From Lachnospiraceae bacterium (GTDB taxonomy: Bacteria; Bacillota; Clostridia; Lachnospirales; Lachnospiraceae): a stretch of 64,000 bases of DNA. Where the stretch lies: assembly GCA_014804795.1 (NCBI GenBank), contig JAAUZC010000012.1, positions 131,076-195,075 on the forward strand. The letters run 5' to 3'. The translations under genes were made by a program, and so were the position numbers. The notes under the pieces were generated by a model. The model ran no database searches. It was not told the origin of the DNA and worked only from the letters and a program-made list of their open reading frames with translations. Of this stretch, positions 59,946-64,000 are shown piece after piece (position 1 is the first letter of the stretch; every line of letters begins with the position of its first letter).

Positions 59946-60791
59946 ATGGCGGCAGATAAAAGCATGGGATCGGGAAAGAATACCGGAAAAAAGAAAAAAA
60001 GAGGAAAAGGGATCGGGACTGTCATTGTAGTATTACTTCTATGCGTTTTCGGATTTTCCATATTTAAGCTCTTCAGTTATTATCTGGAATATCGGGAACA
60101 GGACAAATTGTATGAGGAGGCGGTGCATACTTATATAAAAGAATTGCCTGCGTCTGCAGAAAAAACGTCTGATGGGGAAACCGGAAGTGAGGATGAAACC
60201 GGGAGCGAAAGTGAAAACGAGATCGTCTGCCCTGTGGCAGTAGACTTTGACACACTGTTTGCAGAAAATAAGGACGCGGTCGGCTGGCTTTACTGTGAAG
60301 ACACAAATATCAACTATCCGGTCATGCAGGGCGAAGATAACGATTATTATCTGCATCACTCCTATGACGGGCAGGTAAGTAAAGCAGGAGCTATTTTTGC
60401 GGCGGCAGAAAACAGTCCGGGCTTTACGGACAGCAACACGATCATCTACGGACACCATATGAAAAACGGCAGCATGTTTGCGCATCTTGCAGACTGGGCG
60501 GATCAGGAATATTTTGATGCCCATTCTGTGATGTGGCTTTTGACACCGGAGGAAACTTACAGAGTAGACCTGTTTGCCGGATATCTGACTTCGGTCGATT
60601 CCGCTGCCTACACAATTTTTACAGACCCCTGCCCGGAATTTGACAAGTATCTTTCAGAGGTACTTGCCGCATCCGATGTGCAGACAACTGTGGAAACACC
60701 GAAAGATGCCCATTATGTGATGCTTTCGACCTGTGAATACAACTTTCAGAATGCCCGATATGTACTCTTCGGAGTACTGAGGGCAATTTGA
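59946..60791 (+). CDS. srtB: class B sortase
   Basis: 281 residues. An N-terminal basic tract and membrane anchor (about 22-45) are followed by an acidic linker and a sortase B domain with His170 (IIYGHHMKNGSMF), Cys263 (VMLSTCEY) and Arg271 (NARYVLFGVL), the full catalytic triad. It anchors surface proteins with NPQTN-like signals to peptidoglycan. No substrate gene lies beside it; it stands between tex and tig. Confidence 0.88.
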   Translation: MAADKSMGSGKNTGKKKKRGKGIGTVIVVLLLCVFGFSIFKLFSYYLEYREQDKLYEEAVHTYIKELPASAEKTSDGETGSEDETGSESENEIVCPVAVDFDTLFAENKDAVGWLYCEDTNINYPVMQGEDNDYYLHHSYDGQVSKAGAIFAAAENSPGFTDSNTIIYGHHMKNGSMFAHLADWADQEYFDAHSVMWLLTPEETYRVDLFAGYLTSVDSAAYTIFTDPCPEFDKYLSEVLAASDVQTTVETPKDAHYVMLSTCEYNFQNARYVLFGVLRAI

Positions 60792-60833
60792 GTAAAGCAC
60801 TGAGAAAAAACACTGGTATTTTAAAATAAATTA

Positions 60834-60842
60834 TGCTATAAT
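60834..60842 (+). promoter_or_regulatory. extended -10 promoter for tig
   Basis: TGCTATAAT (60834-60842), a perfect -10 with TGn extension and weak -35, 54 bases before the trigger factor start. Confidence 0.75.
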
Positions 60843-60896
60843 GGCAAAATGATTGTGAACATGGGTAAAAATGCCATAAAGGAGGAAAATAGAGGA

Positions 60897-62201
60897 ATGA
60901 GTTTACAGGTAGAGAAACTGGAAAAGGGTATGGCGAAGCTGACGATCGAGGTGTCGGCGGAAGAGTTTGACAAGGCTGTGGAGACAGTCTATCAGAAACA
61001 GAGAAGCAGGATTCAGATTCCGGGATTCAGAAAAGGGAAAGCACCCCGGAAGATGATTGAGAATATGTACGGTGCAGAAATTTTCTTTGAGGATGCAGCA
61101 AACGAGATTATTCCCGGCGCTTATGAAAAAGCTTACGATGAGTGCGAGGAAGAGATCACTTCCAGCCCGGAGATCGATGTTGTCCAGATCGAGAAGGGAA
61201 AACCTTTTATTTTTACAGCGGTTGTAGCATTAAAGCCGGAAGTGAAACTGGGCGAGTATAAAGGCGTTGCGATCGAAGCGTTTTCTGTGGAAGTGACAGA
61301 AGAGGAAGTAAATGCGGAAATCGACAGAGAGAGAGATAACAGCGCAAGAATGGTGTCCGTAGAAGACAGAGCCGTGCAGGATGGCGATATGACAGAACTT
61401 GATTTTGAGGGTTTTGTGGACGGCGTGGCTTTCGAAGGCGGCAAAGGTGAAAATTATCCGCTGACGATCGGTTCCGGCGCATTCATTTCGGGCTTTGAAG
61501 AACAGCTGATCGGCGCTGAATTAAATAAAGAAGTGGAAGTAAATGTGACTTTCCCGGAGGACTACAATGCGGAAAATCTTGCGGGCAAAGATGCTGTATT
61601 CAAATGTACCGTAAAAGAGATCAAAGTGAAAGAACTGCCGGAGCTTGATGATGAGTTTGCTTCCGAAGTTTCCGAATATGATACGCTGGAAGAATATAAA
61701 GCGAATGTGAGAAAAGGCCTGGAAGAGAGAAAAGCAAAACAGGTGAAGGACGAAAAAGAAGATGCAGCGATCGCGGCAGTTGTGGAAAATGCGGAGATGG
61801 AGATTCCTGAAGCGATGCTTGCGACAGAGCAGCGTCAGATGCTCGATCAGTTTGCACAGCGGATTTCGATGCAGGGTATGCAGATGGAACAATACATGCA
61901 GATGACCGGCGCCACCAGAGAAACAATGCTTGAGCAGTTAAAGCCGCAGGCAGAGAGAAAGATCAAGTCCAGACTCTGCATGGAGGCTGTAGCGAAAGCG
62001 GAGAATATCACTGCTTCCGAGGAAGACTATGAAGAAGAGCTGAAAGTGATGGCGGATGCTTATCAGATTGAAGTGGACAAGGTAAAAGAGATGCTCGGCG
62101 AGAAAGAAAAAGAATCCATCATGGCCGATATCGCAGTGAGAAAAGCAGTTGAGTTTGTGGCAGAAAATGCCGTGGTAAAAGAAGATAAAACAGAAGAATA
62201 A
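60897..62201 (+). CDS. tig: trigger factor
   Basis: 434 residues from ATG 60897 (MSLQVEKLEKGMAKLTIEVS). The ribosome-binding signature FRKGKAPRKMIE is present, followed by the FKBP-type PPIase domain (VQDGDMTELDFEGFVDGVAFEG in two parts, then IGSGAFISGFEEQLIG) and the helical C-terminal chaperone arms. It is a ribosome-associated folding factor. It heads the conserved tig-clpP-clpX block, separated from clpP by a strong terminator. Confidence 0.95.
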   Translation: MSLQVEKLEKGMAKLTIEVSAEEFDKAVETVYQKQRSRIQIPGFRKGKAPRKMIENMYGAEIFFEDAANEIIPGAYEKAYDECEEEITSSPEIDVVQIEKGKPFIFTAVVALKPEVKLGEYKGVAIEAFSVEVTEEEVNAEIDRERDNSARMVSVEDRAVQDGDMTELDFEGFVDGVAFEGGKGENYPLTIGSGAFISGFEEQLIGAELNKEVEVNVTFPEDYNAENLAGKDAVFKCTVKEIKVKELPELDDEFASEVSEYDTLEEYKANVRKGLEERKAKQVKDEKEDAAIAAVVENAEMEIPEAMLATEQRQMLDQFAQRISMQGMQMEQYMQMTGATRETMLEQLKPQAERKIKSRLCMEAVAKAENITASEEDYEEELKVMADAYQIEVDKVKEMLGEKEKESIMADIAVRKAVEFVAENAVVKEDKTEE

Positions 62202-62211
62202 ATGATAACGC

Positions 62212-62254
62212 AATGCTATAAAATTTGAAGAACCGGATTTTATAGCATTGGTTT
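62212..62254 (+). terminator. terminator/attenuator between tig and clpP
   Basis: A perfect 13-base inverted repeat AATGCTATAAAAT (62212-62224) and ATTTTATAGCATT (62237-62249), followed by GGTTTT. The stem contains TATAAA-like sequence. clpP must be expressed by readthrough or its own promoter, which was not clearly seen. Confidence 0.8.
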
Positions 62255-62321
62255 TGTAAAGAAAAATATTAAAAAAGGTTGAAGTTTCTATTAAAAAACA
62301 AAAAAAGAAAGGAAATGAAAG

Positions 62322-62942
62322 ATGGTAAAGAATTATTTGGTGCCGTATGTTATTGAACAGACAAATCATGGTGAACGTTCTTATGATATTTATTCCAGAC
62401 TTTTGTCGGAGAGAATTATTTTTCTGGTGGGCGAGGTAGACGATTCCATGGCGGCTTCCGTCACAGCGCAGTTATTATATCTGGAAGCGATGGATACGGA
62501 AAAGGATATTCAGATTTATATCAACAGCCCGGGCGGTTCCGTATCGGCGGGACTTGCAATCTACGATACGATGCAGTACATTAAGTGCGACGTATCCACG
62601 AACTGTATCGGCCTTGCCGCGAGCATGGGGTCTTTCCTTTTGGCCGGCGGCACAAAGGGAAAACGGTTTGCACTGCCTAACGCGGAAGTGATGATCCATC
62701 AGGTGCTTGGCGGCGCGCAGGGACAGGCGACAGATGTGGAGATCACCACAAAGCATCTGCTTAGAACAAAAGAAAAATTAAACCGCATGTTAGCGGAAAA
62801 TACCGGCAGAGATTACGAGGTGATCTGTGCGGCTACAGAGCGTGACAACTGGATGAGCGCACAAGAGGCTCTGGAATTCGGTATTATTGATAAAGTAATG
62901 ACAAACCGTGAAAATGAAAAGGAAGATTCTGATAAAGGCTGA
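62322..62942 (+). CDS. clpP: ATP-dependent Clp protease proteolytic subunit
   Basis: 206 residues. Catalytic triad Ser101 ([14 protein letters not shown]), His126 (AEVMIHQ) and Asp175 (TERDNWMSA). Typical of the tetradecameric serine protease core. ClpX follows 39 bases later. Confidence 0.97.
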   Translation: MVKNYLVPYVIEQTNHGERSYDIYSRLLSERIIFLVGEVDDSMAASVTAQLLYLEAMDTEKDIQIYINSPGGSVSAGLAIYDTMQYIKCDVSTNCIGLAASMGSFLLAGGTKGKRFALPNAEVMIHQVLGGAQGQATDVEITTKHLLRTKEKLNRMLAENTGRDYEVICAATERDNWMSAQEALEFGIIDKVMTNRENEKEDSDKG

Positions 62943-62981
62943 TAGAGAATTTCAGACAGGCAGGAAAGGAATCAGAAGTAA

Positions 62982-64000
62982 ATGGCAGGAAAGATGAACG
63001 AAAACAAAGTGAGATGCTCTTTCTGCGGAAAAGCGCAGGATCAGGTGAGGAAACTGATCGCCGGACCAAACGGTATCTATATCTGCGACGAATGCGTGGA
63101 TATCTGTGCGGATATTATTGAGGAAGAGTATGAGGAGGAGCCGGCTCAGGAGGAGATAGAGATCAATCTGCTAAAGCCGGTGGAGATCAAGGAATTTTTG
63201 GACGAGTATGTGATCGGACAGGAAGAGGCAAAAAAGGTACTTGCAGTTTCCGTGTATAATCATTATAAGAGGGTGTTGGCCGGGAAAGAACCGGATGATG
63301 TGGAATTGCAGAAGAGTAATATTATTATTGTGGGGCCTACCGGCTCCGGAAAGACCTATCTGGCCCAGACACTGGCAAAGATCATCAATGTACCGTTTGC
63401 GATCGCTGATGCGACGACGCTGACAGAGGCCGGGTATGTGGGCGAGGATGTGGAAAATATTCTGCTCAAGCTGATCCAGGCAGCGGATTATGATGTGGAG
63501 CGGGCGCAGTACGGCATCATCTATATTGATGAAATTGATAAGATCACAAAAAAGGGCGAGAATGTCTCGATCACAAGGGATGTGTCCGGAGAGGGCGTGC
63601 AGCAGGCGCTTCTTAAGATCATTGAAGGGACGGAAGCGAGCGTGCCGCCCCAGGGCGGAAGAAAGCATCCGCATCAGGAATTGATTCAGATTGATACGAC
63701 AAATATTTTGTTTATCTGCGGCGGCGCTTTCGACGGTCTTGAGAAGATTATAGAGACAAGGCTTGACAGAAAGTCCATCGGTTTCGGAGCGGAAGTTGCC
63801 GGCAAAAAAAGCATCTATGGAAAGGATTCTCTGCTGAAAGAATCGTCCCCGCAGGATCTGGTGAAATTTGGGCTGATCCCGGAGTTTGTGGGACGTATGC
63901 CGATCAATGTGGCGCTTGAAGGATTGGATGAAAAAGCGCTTATACGGATTCTGAAAGAGCCGAAAAACGCGCTGATCAAGCAGTATCAGAGACTGTTTGA
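62982..64000 (+). CDS. clpX: ATP-dependent Clp protease ATP-binding subunit ClpX, 3' end outside window
   Basis: 339 codons are visible from ATG 62982. The zinc-binding domain has Cys12, Cys15, Cys35 and Cys38 ([20 protein letters not shown]). The AAA+ domain has Walker A GPTGSGKT (118-125), GYVGEDVEN, and Walker [11 protein letters not shown]. It recognises and unfolds substrates for ClpP. The final domain is beyond the window. Confidence 0.97.
   Translation, partial: MAGKMNENKVRCSFCGKAQDQVRKLIAGPNGIYICDECVDICADIIEEEYEEEPAQEEIEINLLKPVEIKEFLDEYVIGQEEAKKVLAVSVYNHYKRVLAGKEPDDVELQKSNIIIVGPTGSGKTYLAQTLAKIINVPFAIADATTLTEAGYVGEDVENILLKLIQAADYDVERAQYGIIYIDEIDKITKKGENVSITRDVSGEGVQQALLKIIEGTEASVPPQGGRKHPHQELIQIDTTNILFICGGAFDGLEKIIETRLDRKSIGFGAEVAGKKSIYGKDSLLKESSPQDLVKFGLIPEFVGRMPINVALEGLDEKALIRILKEPKNALIKQYQRLF

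Noticed and set aside
1-64000. CRISPR arrays, tRNA or rRNA genes, insertion sequences
   Set aside because: No regularly spaced direct repeats, no tRNA-like cloverleaf ends and no transposase frames were recognised by reading.

Overview
The window is a low-to-moderate GC Firmicutes chromosome, most likely Lachnospiraceae (Clostridia). The evidence is strong AAGGAGG-type ribosome sites, a tig-clpP-clpX block, a YesM/YesN-controlled sugar ABC operon, DUF975, DUF2752 and DegV proteins, and close family resemblance of the phage genes to Lachnospiraceae siphophages. Family names come from reading the proteins; no database search was run.

Positions 1 to about 32,560 are most of a siphovirus-type prophage, entered from its left side. 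The integrase and repressor are not in view and would lie before position 1. The left arm has two small leftward genes with near-identical promoter-leaders (1-666), then a rightward early operon (847-9896). That operon holds small unknown proteins, an HUH-type replication protein behind a cluster of inverted repeats, an RNase H-like protein, an AcrIIA9/PcfK-like protein beside PcfJ, a DUF3102-like protein, zinc-binding proteins and a cytosine methyltransferase. A C-terminally truncated adenine methyltransferase and a sigma-like late regulator follow. A candidate late promoter (10932-10962) precedes a membrane-protein moron and the late operon: terminase, portal, MuF, scaffold, capsid, connectors, tail tube, a G/GT chaperone pair with a slippery heptamer, tape measure, Dit/Tal, fibre-like proteins, holin and amidase endolysin. 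The right end abuts an M23 peptidase gene lacking its 5' half, which probably marks the integration site.

From 33 kb on is host chromosome: a CDF metal transporter, DUF2752 and N/Q-rich membrane proteins, an RlmI-like methyltransferase, and a two-component system (YesN/YesM) divergent from a sugar ABC importer, a GH65 phosphorylase and a HAD phosphatase. DegV is followed by an ECF sigma factor, a membrane protein and an ABC-2 exporter.

The right end is housekeeping: secA, prfB (with a +1 recoding site whose stop is UAA rather than the usual UGA), an Asp-box protein, a DUF975 protein, tex behind a long structured leader, a class B sortase, tig, clpP and the start of clpX.

The points most worth a second look are the replication module (HUH protein plus inverted repeats), the MuF protein separated by a -1 shift from a HEIGH-containing domain and a possible partner gene, the shared 5' stem-loop at phage promoters, the paired palindromes in terS, the UAA prfB recoding site and the tex leader.
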